DNA of 64,000 bases. Source: PHAA01 sp022706565 (lineage in GTDB: Bacteria; Bacillota; Syntrophomonadia; Syntrophomonadales; Syntrophomonadaceae). Made by a program: the position numbers and the translations under genes. The stretch spans positions 310,001-374,000 of the forward strand of contig JAXGLD010000001.1 of NCBI GenBank assembly GCA_040769385.1, in the 5' to 3' direction. Positions 1 to 8,440 of this stretch are shown here, one piece after another (the stretch's first letter is position 1; every line of letters begins with the position of its first letter). The notes below the pieces were generated by a model. That model ran no database searches. It was not told the origin of the DNA and saw only the letters and a list, made by a program, of their open reading frames with translations.

Positions 1-489
1 GGCCGTGGAGCCTCGAGCACAGAAAGCCAGAAAATTATGTCTTCCTATTATATAGCGGCAGGCTTCCTGCATTTCCTCCACCTGCAACGGCTCCGTAGTA
101 CATAGAGCATAATGGCGGTGAAAAACCTCCCCGCTCTTCCGTCTGTACAGATAATATGAATAGCGCTTGCTGACCGCTTGAAACTGGGGATGAAAATTGG
201 CACTGGCTTCTGTACTGTGCAATATTCGTATGTCCGGGGGGAGAAACGTGTTGAGGGCCAGTTTCCACCGGTCCCCTGGAATTGTGGCAGCGGTATCGAA
301 AGCAATAACCTGCCCGCAGGCATGCACACCTGCATCGGTACGGCCGGCTGAATCGACGTGGACAATTTCCCCTGTGAGACGTTCTATCTGTTTCTCCAAT
401 TCGGCTTGGATGGTATGAGCGTTTTGCTGCTTTTGAAAACCATGATACCTGCTCCCGTCATATTCGATTATCATTTTGATCCTGGTCAT
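1..489 (-). CDS. truA: tRNA pseudouridine(38-40) synthase TruA, 3' end cut by window edge
   Basis: Isomerises uridines 38-40 in the anticodon arm of tRNAs to pseudouridine. The frame is open from an ATG at 489 to the first base of the window, giving 163 codons of a protein that is usually about 245 residues. The family signature AGRTDAGVHA carries the catalytic aspartate at residue 52, and the N-terminus (IIEYDGSRYHGFQ) is typical. A second ATG at 474 would remove five residues; the SD site (AGGATGG) is weak for either. It lies 174 bp downstream of rplQ, behind a possible terminator. In many Firmicutes the ecfA/ecfT transporter genes sit between rplQ and truA; they are absent here. The identification is certain; the missing C-terminus cannot be judged. 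Confidence 0.93.
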   Translation of the reverse strand, partial: MTRIKMIIEYDGSRYHGFQKQQNAHTIQAELEKQIERLTGEIVHVDSAGRTDAGVHACGQVIAFDTAATIPGDRWKLALNTFLPPDIRILHSTEASANFHPQFQAVSKRYSYYLYRRKSGEVFHRHYALCTTEPLQVEEMQEACRYIIGRHNFLAFCARGSTA

Positions 490-584
490 TTACGTCTTAC
501 CCATCCTGACTGAACGATGTTGGCTATTGAAACTGCGGTCAGCCGCGCAGCGCTTGGCTCCACTATGCCACGATTATGATACCT

Positions 585-617
585 CTCTGCAAAAGACAAG
601 GAGGATATCAATCCTCC
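585..617 (-). terminator. Possible intrinsic terminator after rplQ
   Basis: A perfect 7-bp stem (GGAGGAT/ATCCTCC, 600-617) with a 4-nt loop is followed on the minus strand by a mediocre U-tract (TTGTCTTTT). It would end the ribosomal supercluster before truA. The short stem and interrupted tail make this tentative. Confidence 0.4.
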
Positions 618-663
618 CGAACTTTCGCATAACAGATTATTATGACTTAAATGCCGAGGCAAC

Positions 664-1005
664 CTAATCCACTAACTCGATAATAGCCATGGGAGCCCCG
701 TCTCCCTTGCGTACTCCGGTCTTAATTATCCTGGTATAGCCTCCGTTACGTTCCTTATAGCGCTCGGAGTAAGTGGAGAACAGCTTGTATACTACATCAT
801 CCTTGAGCAGGTAGGAGTTGGCCTGGCGGCGGGAATGCAAATCACCCTTTTTTGCCAAGGTAATCATCTTATCAGCTATGCTGCTAATTTCCTTAGCTCT
901 GGTTTCGGTGGTGGTTATTTTCTCATGTTCGAGCAGCGACGTCACTGAGTTTCTCAACAAAGCCCGGCGGTGATCGCTCCTAAAACCTAATTTACGGTAA
1001 CCCAA
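664..1005 (-). CDS. rplQ: 50S ribosomal protein L17
   Basis: Large-subunit protein near the peptide exit tunnel. The 113 residues match the L17 length and pattern: N-terminal GYRKLGFRSDHRRALLRN, then the TETRAKE segment, ending MAIIELVD. The start is TTG at 1005, with AAGGAGGAT about seven bases upstream; no ATG is available in this position. It is the last gene of the alpha operon, 18 bp after rpoA. Confidence 0.97.
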   Translation of the reverse strand: MGYRKLGFRSDHRRALLRNSVTSLLEHEKITTTETRAKEISSIADKMITLAKKGDLHSRRQANSYLLKDDVVYKLFSTYSERYKERNGGYTRIIKTGVRKGDGAPMAIIELVD

Positions 1006-1023
1006 TTTTTTTATCCTCCTTTC

Positions 1024-1974
1024 TTATTCCTCTGACTTCTTGAAGTTCAAGTCCAATTCTTTGAGCTTCTTCTCTATTTCTTCCAGCGATTTTTGGCCCA
1101 GATTCCTTATCTTGCTCATCTCTTCCCGGGTCTTTTCGATCAGGTCTCCCACAGTATTGATGCTGGCCCGCTTCAAACCGTTGGATGCCCGCACCGAGAG
1201 TTCCAATTCTTCAATGGACATCTCCAGGATCTTATCCTTTTTCTCTTCTTCTTTTTCGACCAGAATCTCGACCTCTGAGTAGGTATCGTCTATTTCCGTA
1301 AAGAGTCTCAAGTATTCGATCAGAATCTGGGAGGAAAGGCTCAAAGCCTCTTCAGGTCGGATGCTGCCGTTGGTCCAAATCTCCAGGATGAGCCTGTCGT
1401 AGTCGGTCCTTTTGCCCACCCGGGTATCCTCAATAGTGTAATTGACCCTTTTTACTGGTGTATATATGGAATCAATCGGGATCATTCCCACAATATCAGC
1501 GTTCTTCTGGGGCTGTTGGTCAGCGCTTACATAACCCCGTCCTCTTTCCACTGTCATCTCTATCTCAAGTTTGCCGTCTTCATCCAGGGTAGCAATATGC
1601 AGATCCGGATTGAGGATTTCCACCTCGGCATCCGGGGTGATATCGCCTGCTGTGACAGCTTTGGGGCCCTTCTGTTCAATTCGGATGATTTTGCGTTCAT
1701 TGCCATCGTAACGCAAAACCATCTGCTTAATGTTCAGTATCATCTCCGTGGTATCTTCCAGTACACCGGGGATGGTGGAGAATTCATGCAAGACTCCATC
1801 TATTTTGATGGAGGTAACTGCTGCGCCAGGCAGGGAAGACAGCAGTACGCGGCGCAGGGAATTCCCTAAAGTAGTCCCATAACCCCGCTCCAGCGGTTCA
1901 ATCACGAATTTGGCATAATCTCTATCCGGGTCTTTTTCCGTACATTCGATACGGGGTTTTTCCATCTCGAGCAT
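1024..1974 (-). CDS. rpoA: DNA-directed RNA polymerase alpha subunit
   Basis: Scaffold subunit of RNA polymerase. The 316-residue length is normal. The N-terminal dimerisation domain contains the ERGYGTTLGNSLRRVLLSS segment used for beta/beta' assembly. The C-terminal domain (from about residue 245) contains the ARASNGLKRASINTVGDL helix region that contacts UP-element DNA and activators. The start at 1974 has an AAAGGAGGGG site six bases upstream. It is flanked by rpsD and rplQ in the conserved alpha operon. Confidence 0.98.
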   Translation of the reverse strand: MLEMEKPRIECTEKDPDRDYAKFVIEPLERGYGTTLGNSLRRVLLSSLPGAAVTSIKIDGVLHEFSTIPGVLEDTTEMILNIKQMVLRYDGNERKIIRIEQKGPKAVTAGDITPDAEVEILNPDLHIATLDEDGKLEIEMTVERGRGYVSADQQPQKNADIVGMIPIDSIYTPVKRVNYTIEDTRVGKRTDYDRLILEIWTNGSIRPEEALSLSSQILIEYLRLFTEIDDTYSEVEILVEKEEEKKDKILEMSIEELELSVRASNGLKRASINTVGDLIEKTREEMSKIRNLGQKSLEEIEKKLKELDLNFKKSEE

Positions 1975-2019
1975 ATTGTCCCCTCCTTTTATCTTAGAGG
2001 TTTATTGAAGTTGGATATT

Positions 2020-2649
2020 TTACCTGGAGTACAGTTCTACGATCAGTTGCTCGTTTACGGCTGTATCCACATTCTCTCTGGTCGGGAAGGCCAACACCCT
2101 GCCCGTTAGATTATCCATATCAACTTCCAACCACTCCGGGGGGGTTTTATAGGCTCCAGCTGCCTTCAGTTCCTGGAACTTGGGCGAGTCGGCGCTGCTA
2201 GGTTTGACTTGAATTGTGTCTCCGATCGAAACCAGCATTGATGCAATATTCGCTTTTTTGCCATTAATCGTGAAATGATCGTGTGTCACCAGCTGGCGGC
2301 CTTCTTTGCGAGAAGAAGCGAATCCCATCCGGTATACTACATTATCCAGGCGTCTTTCCAACAGTATCAGAAGGTTCTCGCCAGCGATGCCTTTTTGCCG
2401 CTCGGCTTTCTTGAAATAGTTTCGGAACTGTTTCTCCAAAACCCCATAGATTCTCTTCGTCTTCTGTTTTTCTCTAAGCTGTATACCATATTCGCTTGCT
2501 TTTTGCCGGCGTTTTTGACCATGCTGGCCGGGCACGAATGCCCTCTTCTGGACCGCACATTTTTCCGAGTAGCACCTGTCCCCCTTCAGGAACAGTTTCT
2601 CCCCTTCCCGCCGACACTGGCGACAGACTGCATCAGTATATCTTGCCAC
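2020..2649 (-). CDS. rpsD: 30S ribosomal protein S4, zinc-binding form
   Basis: Primary 16S rRNA-binding assembly protein and, in many bacteria, a translational autoregulator of the alpha operon. It has 209 residues. Cysteines 9, 12, 26 and 31 near the N-terminus form the zinc knuckle of the C+ type of S4. The central S4 RNA-binding domain (ERRLDNVVYRMGFASSRKEGRQLV) is intact. It lies 15 bp after rpsK. A second zinc-free paralogue would have to lie elsewhere in the genome. Confidence 0.98.
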   Translation of the reverse strand: MARYTDAVCRQCRREGEKLFLKGDRCYSEKCAVQKRAFVPGQHGQKRRQKASEYGIQLREKQKTKRIYGVLEKQFRNYFKKAERQKGIAGENLLILLERRLDNVVYRMGFASSRKEGRQLVTHDHFTINGKKANIASMLVSIGDTIQVKPSSADSPKFQELKAAGAYKTPPEWLEVDMDNLTGRVLAFPTRENVDTAVNEQLIVELYSR

Positions 2650-2664
2650 TAAACAAATACCTCC

Positions 2665-3060
2665 TTAAACTCTTCTTCTTTTGGGCGGTCTGCATCCATT
2701 GTGCGGAATAGGGGTGACGTCCTTGATAACGCTGACTTCCAGCCCTGCCGCCTGTAAAGACCGTATGGCCGCTTCGCGTCCAGCTCCCGGCCCTTTTACA
2801 TAACACTCCACTTCCCGCAGCCCATGCTCCATGGCAGCCCGGGCAGCATTTTCAGCAGCCTGTTGGGCAGCATACGGGGTGCTCTTACGGGATCCCTTGA
2901 AGCCGACGGTGCCGGCACTAGCCCAGGAAATTGCATTCCCGTTTTTATCAGTAATAGAAATGATTGTATTGTTAAAAGTCGACTTAATATGAGCTATTCC
3001 TTCAGCGATATTCTTCTTTTCCCGTCTCTTGACCCTGACGGTTGCTGTTCTTCGTGCCAC
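2665..3060 (-). CDS. rpsK: 30S ribosomal protein S11
   Basis: Platform protein of the small subunit, close to the mRNA exit. It has 131 residues. Conserved segments include HIKSTFNNTIISITD, the SSAG-like WASAGTVGFKGSRKSTPYAA stretch and the C-terminal PHNGCRPPKRRRV. Located between rpsM (18 bp upstream) and rpsD, as in the standard alpha operon. Confidence 0.98.
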   Translation of the reverse strand: MARRTATVRVKRREKKNIAEGIAHIKSTFNNTIISITDKNGNAISWASAGTVGFKGSRKSTPYAAQQAAENAARAAMEHGLREVECYVKGPGAGREAAIRSLQAAGLEVSVIKDVTPIPHNGCRPPKRRRV

Positions 3061-3078
3061 TCAAACAATCCTCCTCGT

Positions 3079-3456
3079 TTATTTCTTCTTGCCGCCAGCG
3101 GTACGTTTAGGTCCCTTACGGGTGCGTGCATTTGTCTTGGTATTCTGACCCCGAACCGGCAACCCGCGACGATGCCTCAATCCTCTGTAGCAACCTAAAT
3201 CCATTAACCGCTTGATGTTCATGCTAACATCGCGGCGTAGATCACCTTCGACTACGTAGTTTTTATCGATTATAGCCCTAATTTTGGCAACTTCTTCCTC
3301 GGTTAAATCTTTCACTCTGGTGTCTGGATTTATACCTGCGGTCGCCAAAATCTTCTGCGATGACGATCTCCCAATTCCCAATATATAGGTAAGGGATATC
3401 TCCACTCTCTTTTCGCGGGGCAAATCAACGCCTGCTATTCTTGCCAAACCTTTCAC
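3079..3456 (-). CDS. rpsM: 30S ribosomal protein S13
   Basis: Head protein of the small subunit, forming a bridge to the 50S subunit and contacting P-site tRNA. It has 125 residues with the N-terminal ARIAGVDLPREKRVEISLTYI motif, a helix-two-turn-helix-like core, and the basic C-terminal tail (RTRKGPKRTAGGKKK) that reaches the P site. It lies 37 bp downstream of rpmJ. Confidence 0.98.
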   Translation of the reverse strand: MKGLARIAGVDLPREKRVEISLTYILGIGRSSSQKILATAGINPDTRVKDLTEEEVAKIRAIIDKNYVVEGDLRRDVSMNIKRLMDLGCYRGLRHRRGLPVRGQNTKTNARTRKGPKRTAGGKKK

Positions 3457-3493
3457 TTCCTTTGGTTATATTAATGGTTATCTTCAGTGATTA

Positions 3494-3607
3494 TTACCCT
3501 TGAACCTGTTTATGCTTGGGATTTTCACAAATAATTGTGACCTTACCCTTTCGCTTGATGATCTTGCATTTATCGCAGATTTTCTTAACCGATGCTCTTA
3601 CCTTCAC
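3494..3607 (-). CDS. rpmJ: 50S ribosomal protein L36, zinc-binding form
   Basis: The smallest large-subunit protein, 37 residues, read directly from the reverse complement. It begins MKVRASVKKICDKCK and ends HKQVQG. Cys11, Cys14 and Cys27 with His32 form the zinc ribbon, so this is the C+ type. The start is GTG at 3607, with GGAGGG nine bases upstream. It sits between infA and rpsM, 37 bp from each, the canonical place for this gene. Confidence 0.96.
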   Translation of the reverse strand: MKVRASVKKICDKCKIIKRKGKVTIICENPKHKQVQG

Positions 3608-3644
3608 TAGTGATGTCCCTCCTTTTTGATGCTGGCCCTCGATT

Positions 3645-3863
3645 CTATTTGAATCGATATGTTATCCGTCCCCGATTCAAGTCATAGGGTGATAGTTCCA
3701 CCATAACCCGGTCGCCGGGCAATATCCTGATAAAGTTCATTCTCATCTTCCCTGATATATGGGCAAGGACCTTATGGCCGTTTTCCATTTCTACCGTAAA
3801 CATGGCGTTAGGCAATGGTTCCAGGACTTTTCCCTCTACCTCGATTACGTCATCTTTAGCCAT
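3645..3863 (-). CDS. infA: Translation initiation factor IF-1
   Basis: Binds the A site of the 30S subunit during initiation. It has 72 residues and a single S1/OB fold: AKDDVIEVEGKVLEPLPNAMF, then the GHKVLAHISGKMRMNFIRILPGD core, ending in the usual GRITYRFK. The first eight bases overlap the end of the preceding KOW-protein gene, which suggests translational coupling. Confidence 0.98.
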   Translation of the reverse strand: MAKDDVIEVEGKVLEPLPNAMFTVEMENGHKVLAHISGKMRMNFIRILPGDRVMVELSPYDLNRGRITYRFK

Positions 3864-4176
3864 TCTCCAAACCTCCTTCCCCGAGATTTAAACCTTTATC
3901 AATCAGCTGTTTTAGACTTTTTCTAATAATATGATTGGGAGGCTTTTCTCCCTTCTGTAAGTACTCCAGCACATCATGGGCCTGCATGGACGTGAAGCTC
4001 AAATGCCGTGTGTTTTTCTTCTTGGGATTCTCAATCTTGCGTATGTCCCCATCGCATATGAGAAGGAATCTTTCATTCAAAATGCCGATTACCACAAACG
4101 CCTTACCCTTGTCCCGGCCGGATTTTGATATAACCACTTTACCCAAAATGTCGATACCTATATCCTTCACCTCCAT
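3856..4176 (-). CDS. KOW-domain RNA-binding protein (L14e-like)
   Basis: Small basic protein of 106 residues. The N-terminal half has a KOW-type fold signature (LGKVVISKSGRDKGKAFVVIG, then FLLICDGDIRKIENPKKKN) resembling the archaeal/eukaryal L14e-L6e family. The C-terminal half (KSLKQLIDKG) is predicted helical. It is embedded between map (1-bp overlap) and infA (8-bp overlap), so it is translated with them. Many Clostridia carry such a gene here; its role is usually given only as a possible ribosome-associated RNA-binding protein. The function is inferred from fold and position only. Confidence 0.8.
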   Translation of the reverse strand: MEVKDIGIDILGKVVISKSGRDKGKAFVVIGILNERFLLICDGDIRKIENPKKKNTRHLSFTSMQAHDVLEYLQKGEKPPNHIIRKSLKQLIDKGLNLGEGGLENG

Positions 4177-4940
4177 TATAACAAGGTGAGAATTTCAGGG
4201 CCTTGGTCACCGACCACAATGGTGTGCTCAAAATGTGCCGAGGGTTTGCCATCAATGGTGACCACCGTCCAATCATCCATTTTGGTGATGACACTATAGG
4301 ATCCCATGTTTACCATCGGTTCAATGGCCAATGCCATCCCTGCCTGCAGAACCGGGCCCCGTTCGGCCTTACCATAATTGGGTATGGGAGGATCCTCATG
4401 CATATTACGTCCAATCCCATGACCGACGAAATCCCTGACTACGGAAAATCCGGCCTGCTCTACATGTGTCTGGATCGCATGGGACACTGCCCCTAGACGG
4501 TTCCCAGTTTGGGCCTGTTCTATTCCCTTCATTAGAGCTTCCTCGGTTACACTGATTAGTTTTCGGACTGAGGGCCTTACCTCACCGACGGGTACCGTTA
4601 TGGCTGCATCACCTGCGAAGCCGTCCAGTATTACCCCAAAATCGATACTTATTATATCGCCTTCCTTGAGCTTTCTCCGACCTGGAATGCCATGAACCAC
4701 CTCTTCATTCACCGAAGCACATATAGCACCCGGGAAGGGACGGGTTCCTCGTGGATGAGGGTAATTCTTGAAAACCGCTACAGCATTTCTTTTCTTGGCC
4801 TCTTCTTCAGCTAGTTTGTTCAGTTGACCCGTAGTTACCCCGGGACGGATCTCCCGCTTTAGAATCTGTAGAACCTGGGCAACAACTTGCCCTGATCTCC
4901 GCATCTTCTTGATCTCACTGGGGGTCTTGATATAAATCAT
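4176..4940 (-). CDS. map: Type I methionine aminopeptidase
   Basis: Removes the initiator methionine from nascent proteins in the cytosol. It has 254 residues, the short type I form without a zinc-finger extension. The metal-ligand motifs of the pita-bread fold are all visible: ISIDFGVILDGFAGDAA (two Asp), the HGIGRNMHEDP His, the AIEPM Glu and the late FEHTIVV Glu region. It overlaps adk by 4 bp (ATGA-type junction) and the KOW gene by 1 bp, so the three are coupled. Confidence 0.97.
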   Translation of the reverse strand: MIYIKTPSEIKKMRRSGQVVAQVLQILKREIRPGVTTGQLNKLAEEEAKKRNAVAVFKNYPHPRGTRPFPGAICASVNEEVVHGIPGRRKLKEGDIISIDFGVILDGFAGDAAITVPVGEVRPSVRKLISVTEEALMKGIEQAQTGNRLGAVSHAIQTHVEQAGFSVVRDFVGHGIGRNMHEDPPIPNYGKAERGPVLQAGMALAIEPMVNMGSYSVITKMDDWTVVTIDGKPSAHFEHTIVVGDQGPEILTLL

Positions 4941-5587
4941 CCCAGTTTCTCCAACAGGGCTTTTACATCTTGGAATACTACCTGAGGATCCCTCTGGCCA
5001 TCCAACGTTACCAGGTTGCCTTGTTGTGCGTAATAGGACAACAGAGGTTGGGTTTGCTCCATATAGACCTTGATTCGATTCTCAACTGTTTCAGCTTTAT
5101 CATCGGCACGCTGCACCAATTCTCCCCCGCATTTGTCGCAAACACCGGCTATTTTGGTGGGATTAAAAACCGTGTTGTAGACGGTCTTGCAGGAACTACA
5201 GAACACCCGACCTACCATGCGGGCCATTAAAATTTCCTCGGGCACCGATATGTTAAGGGCAAGGTCCAGCTTTTTGCCCAATTTACTCAGTACCTGGTCC
5301 AGTGCTTCGGCCTGCACCGTAGTGCGCGGGAATCCATCCAACAGAAATCCTTGTTGGCAGTCAGGCATACCTAGTCGATCTTCAACTATGCCGATGGTAA
5401 CTTGATCGGGCACCAGTTGCCCGGCATCCATGTATTTCTTTGCCTCCATCCCCATGGGGGTAGCATTCTGTACCGCTTCCCTGAACATGTCGCCAGTAGA
5501 GATATGCGGTATCGGATATTCTTTCTTGATATATTCCGCTTGAGTCCCCTTACCGGCACCGGGTGGGCCCATTAGAGTTATATTCAT
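4937..5587 (-). CDS. adk: Adenylate kinase with zinc-binding lid
   Basis: Catalyses ATP + AMP to 2 ADP. It has 216 residues. The P-loop GPPGAGKGTQAEYI lies at residues 7-20, followed by the AMP-binding segment HISTGDMFR and the FLLDGFPRT motif. The lid domain has four cysteines (CSSC and CDKC pairs) in place of the non-metal lid of enteric enzymes, the zinc form usual in Gram-positives. It lies 11 bp after secY. Confidence 0.98.
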   Translation of the reverse strand: MNITLMGPPGAGKGTQAEYIKKEYPIPHISTGDMFREAVQNATPMGMEAKKYMDAGQLVPDQVTIGIVEDRLGMPDCQQGFLLDGFPRTTVQAEALDQVLSKLGKKLDLALNISVPEEILMARMVGRVFCSSCKTVYNTVFNPTKIAGVCDKCGGELVQRADDKAETVENRIKVYMEQTQPLLSYYAQQGNLVTLDGQRDPQVVFQDVKALLEKLG

Positions 5588-5598
5588 CTGATCATCTC

Positions 5599-6864
5599 CT
5601 ATTTAACAAAGCCTTCATAACTTCTCAGCAACAGGTGAGATTCGACCTGCTTCATGGTGTCGAGGGCAACTCCAACCAGAATCAAAAGAGCAGTCCCTCC
5701 GAACCAAAGGCTTTTTATCCCGGTAATAGCAATAACTATATTCGGCAATATGGCTATCAGTGCCAGGAAAACCCCGCCTGCCAGGGTCAAACGAGACAAT
5801 ACCTTATCGATGTATTCAGCGGTGGGACGACCAGGACGAATGCCCGGGACAAAACCACCGTTCTTTTTGATATTATCAGCAACGTCCAGCGGATTGAATA
5901 TGATTGAAACATAAAAATAAGTAAAGAAGATTATCAGAGCCGCATAGAAAACGTTGTAAGCTACGCTGGTGTAACTAAAATACGTGTTTATAAACACATT
6001 AAAGGACGAGGTTGGGCTCATCCATGACCCGATTGTAGCCGGGAACATTCCTAGAGACATCGCGAAAATGATGGGGATGACTCCCGCACTGTTGACTTTC
6101 AATGGCAAAAATGTGCTTTGGCCTCCATAAAGCCTGCGGCCAACCACCCGCTTGGCATATTGGATAGGTAGTCTGCGTGTACCTTCATTCATCGCCACAA
6201 CGGCTGCAATAACTGTTAAGACTATCACTATCAGCAGCAATACCTGGAAATAACCTGCCATCCCGCTGGTTACTTCCTGGCCTACCCCCTGAATCTGAGA
6301 TGGTATACGGGCGGCGATACCGCAGAATATAATCAGGGATATGCCATTGCCGATCCCGCGCTCGGTTATCATTTCGCCTATCCACATCAGCATGGCGGTT
6401 CCAGCGGTTAGGGATATGGTAATGATCAGATAGGATAAAAATCCGGGATTGTCTATGGCTCCAGACTTGCCCAAGGCTACGGACATCCCGATCGCTTGGA
6501 TCAAGGCCAGCGCTATGGTTCCATACCTTGTATATTGAGCGATCTTCTTTTGGCCTTCCTGCCCTTCCTTCTTCAGCTCTTCCAGGGCGGGAATCACCAC
6601 GGTCAGCAGCGACATGATAATTGAAGCATTGATATACGGAGTAATGCTCATCGCAAATACGCTAAAGCGTTTGAATGCACCCCCGGATATTATGTCAAAG
6701 AAGCCAAATAACTGGCCCTGCAATAACTGGGCGATCGCCTCCGGATTTATGCCGGGAACTGGTATATGTGCGCCGATACGAAACACCAGCAGCATCATTA
6801 GGGTAAAGAGCAGTTTGCTTCTTAAATCCCCTATCTTCAAGGCTTGTTGAAATGAGCTAAGCAA
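5599..6864 (-). CDS. secY: Protein translocase channel subunit SecY
   Basis: Ten-helix membrane channel of the Sec translocase, working with SecE (31802-32044) and SecA. It has 421 residues. The plug and first helices (FRIGAHIPVPGINPEAI) and cytosolic loops with RRLPIQYAKR and GIRPGRPTAEYI are typical. The start is TTG at 6864, immediately after the rplO stop codon (TAA then TTG), with GAGGTGG inside the end of rplO as SD. The abutting stop and start imply translational coupling to rplO. Confidence 0.97.
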   Translation of the reverse strand: MLSSFQQALKIGDLRSKLLFTLMMLLVFRIGAHIPVPGINPEAIAQLLQGQLFGFFDIISGGAFKRFSVFAMSITPYINASIIMSLLTVVIPALEELKKEGQEGQKKIAQYTRYGTIALALIQAIGMSVALGKSGAIDNPGFLSYLIITISLTAGTAMLMWIGEMITERGIGNGISLIIFCGIAARIPSQIQGVGQEVTSGMAGYFQVLLLIVIVLTVIAAVVAMNEGTRRLPIQYAKRVVGRRLYGGQSTFLPLKVNSAGVIPIIFAMSLGMFPATIGSWMSPTSSFNVFINTYFSYTSVAYNVFYAALIIFFTYFYVSIIFNPLDVADNIKKNGGFVPGIRPGRPTAEYIDKVLSRLTLAGGVFLALIAILPNIVIAITGIKSLWFGGTALLILVGVALDTMKQVESHLLLRSYEGFVK

Positions 6865-7305
6865 TTATACCACCTCAAATTTGCCGCCCTTAGCCGTAAT
6901 CTTTTCTTCGGCCTGCCGGCTGCACTTATGCACCTGAACGGTGAGCTTCTTCTCCAAATCACCGTCACCCAGTAATTTCACTCCGGCCGGAATCTTCTTA
7001 ACCAATCCTGCCTCGCGTAGCAGGTCAATGGTTACAACCGTTCCGTCCTCAAAGCAATTAAGATCCTTCACATTTACAATGGCATATTCTTTCTTGAATA
7101 TGTTGTTGAATCCTCTCTTCGGCAAACGCCGCTGTAAAGGCATCTGGCCACCTTCAAATCCGGGTCTGATACTTCCGCCGGAACGAGCCTTCTGGCCTTT
7201 ATGTCCTCGGGTAGAAGTCTTGCCATGACCGGAACCAATGCCTCGGCCCACCCTTTTAATCCGCTTGTTTGCACCAGGTGGAGATTGCAGTTCCTGCAGT
7301 TTCAC
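6865..7305 (-). CDS. rplO: 50S ribosomal protein L15
   Basis: Late-assembly large-subunit protein. It has 146 residues with the glycine- and arginine-rich N-terminus (RVGRGIGSGHGKTSTRGHKGQ) and the FEGGQMPLQRRLPKRGF motif. It is followed without a gap by secY and preceded by rpmD, 11 bp away, the usual spc operon order. Confidence 0.98.
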   Translation of the reverse strand: MKLQELQSPPGANKRIKRVGRGIGSGHGKTSTRGHKGQKARSGGSIRPGFEGGQMPLQRRLPKRGFNNIFKKEYAIVNVKDLNCFEDGTVVTIDLLREAGLVKKIPAGVKLLGDGDLEKKLTVQVHKCSRQAEEKITAKGGKFEVV

Positions 7306-7316
7306 TCTAAAACCTC

Positions 7317-7508
7317 CTATGCCTCGTTTAGTTCTTCTACGCGAACCATATGTTTGACTTTTTCTATCTGCCCCCTGATCTGGGCGCAGTCATCCTTTAT
7401 CACAGAATGGTTTAATTTCCTTAAGCCCAAGCTCTGAATGGTTAAACGTTGGGTGCGGGGATAACCAATAGAGCTTTTGGTCCAAGTAATTCTCAATTGC
7501 TTTGCCAA
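7317..7508 (-). CDS. rpmD: 50S ribosomal protein L30
   Basis: Small large-subunit protein of 63 residues. It starts AKQLRITWTKSSIGYPRTQR and contains the family pattern LGLRKLNHSVIKDD. The start codon is TTG at 7508, with GGAGGT about seven bases upstream. It is located between rpsE and rplO, as expected. Confidence 0.96.
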   Translation of the reverse strand: MAKQLRITWTKSSIGYPRTQRLTIQSLGLRKLNHSVIKDDCAQIRGQIEKVKHMVRVEELNEA

Positions 7509-7521
7509 GTGGTTTACCTCC

Positions 7522-8025
7522 CTAGTTCAATATCTCGTCGATGGTCTTTCCTCTTAGCTGTGCAACCCGCTCGGCCTTTTTTAAACTCTTAAGACCCTCC
7601 ATGGTCGCCCGTACAACATTGTTAGCGTTTGAGGTACCAATACATTTGGTAAGTATATCCTTCAGTCCCGCTGCTTCGAGGACAGCTCTTACCGGGCCAC
7701 CTGCTATAACTCCAGTCCCGGCTGCCGCCGGTTTCAATAAGACCTGCCCGGCTCCAAACCTGCCAATCGTCTGATGAGGTATGGTCCGACCATCGATCAA
7801 CGGAATCTCCACCATATTTCTTTTAGCGTTCTCGACACCCTTGCGAATGGCCTCCGGGACTTCAGCTGCTTTCCCTTTACCAGCGCCAACCCGTCCTTCA
7901 CCATCTCCTACTACTACCAGGGCGCTGAAGCTGAACCTGCGGCCACCTTTTACAACCTTGGCAACCCGGTTAATGTTGACAACTGTCTCGATAAACTCCG
8001 GTGCTGCCTGTTCCTTTTCTATCAT
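7522..8025 (-). CDS. rpsE: 30S ribosomal protein S5
   Basis: Small-subunit protein at the mRNA entry side, important for decoding accuracy. The frame is open to an ATG at 8043, but the sequence AGGAGGG (8031-8037) lies inside that extension. The ATG at 8025, six bases after GGAGG, is the better start and gives 167 residues, a usual length. The core VAKVVKGGRRFSFSALVVVGD and the GAGKGKAAEVPEAI motif are intact. Confidence 0.97.
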   Translation of the reverse strand: MIEKEQAAPEFIETVVNINRVAKVVKGGRRFSFSALVVVGDGEGRVGAGKGKAAEVPEAIRKGVENAKRNMVEIPLIDGRTIPHQTIGRFGAGQVLLKPAAAGTGVIAGGPVRAVLEAAGLKDILTKCIGTSNANNVVRATMEGLKSLKKAERVAQLRGKTIDEILN

Positions 8026-8054
8026 CATTTCCCTCCTATCCATAACCAGTCAGA

Positions 8055-8420
8055 TTAAAACACGAGACCGTTTTCACGAGCTGCCTCTGCCAGTGCGGAG
8101 ACGCAACCATGATACTTACGCCCATTACGGTCGAACACTACTGTAGTAATTCCCTTATCTTTGGCCTTCTGAGCAATGCTGCCCCCAACTCGCTTGGCTG
8201 CCTCAATATTGCTGCGACTACCCATGTCGGCCATATCCTTATCGAGGGTAGAGGCGGCCGCCAAAGTAACGCCCTTTTCATCATCAATCAACTGGGCGTA
8301 AATATGGTTAAGGCTGCGGTAAATGCACAGTCTGGGTGTTTCTGCTGTTCCCGCCAACTTTGTTCTTATTCTCTTATGTCGTCCTTGGCGCAGTTCTTTT
8401 TTACTGGTCTTCTTGATCAA
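8055..8420 (-). CDS. rplR: 50S ribosomal protein L18
   Basis: Binds 5S rRNA together with L5 and delivers it to the central protuberance. The family core KRIRTKLAGTAETPRLCIYRS and the C-terminal DRNGRKYHGCVSALAEAARE are present. A TTG at 8420 lies ten bases from AGGAAGGG (8431-8438) and gives 121 residues, close to the family norm. A GTG at 8429 would add three residues but sits one base from the SD site, so I prefer the TTG. Confidence 0.95.
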   Translation of the reverse strand: MIKKTSKKELRQGRHKRIRTKLAGTAETPRLCIYRSLNHIYAQLIDDEKGVTLAAASTLDKDMADMGSRSNIEAAKRVGGSIAQKAKDKGITTVVFDRNGRKYHGCVSALAEAARENGLVF

Positions 8421-8440
8421 CGCAGTCACTCCCTTCCTAT

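Noticed and set aside
1516..1869. Plus-strand open frames inside rpoA, rpsD, rpoB, rpoC and other genes
   Set aside because: They are antisense to strongly conserved genes, have no SD sites and resemble no protein family; they are shadows of the real coding frames.
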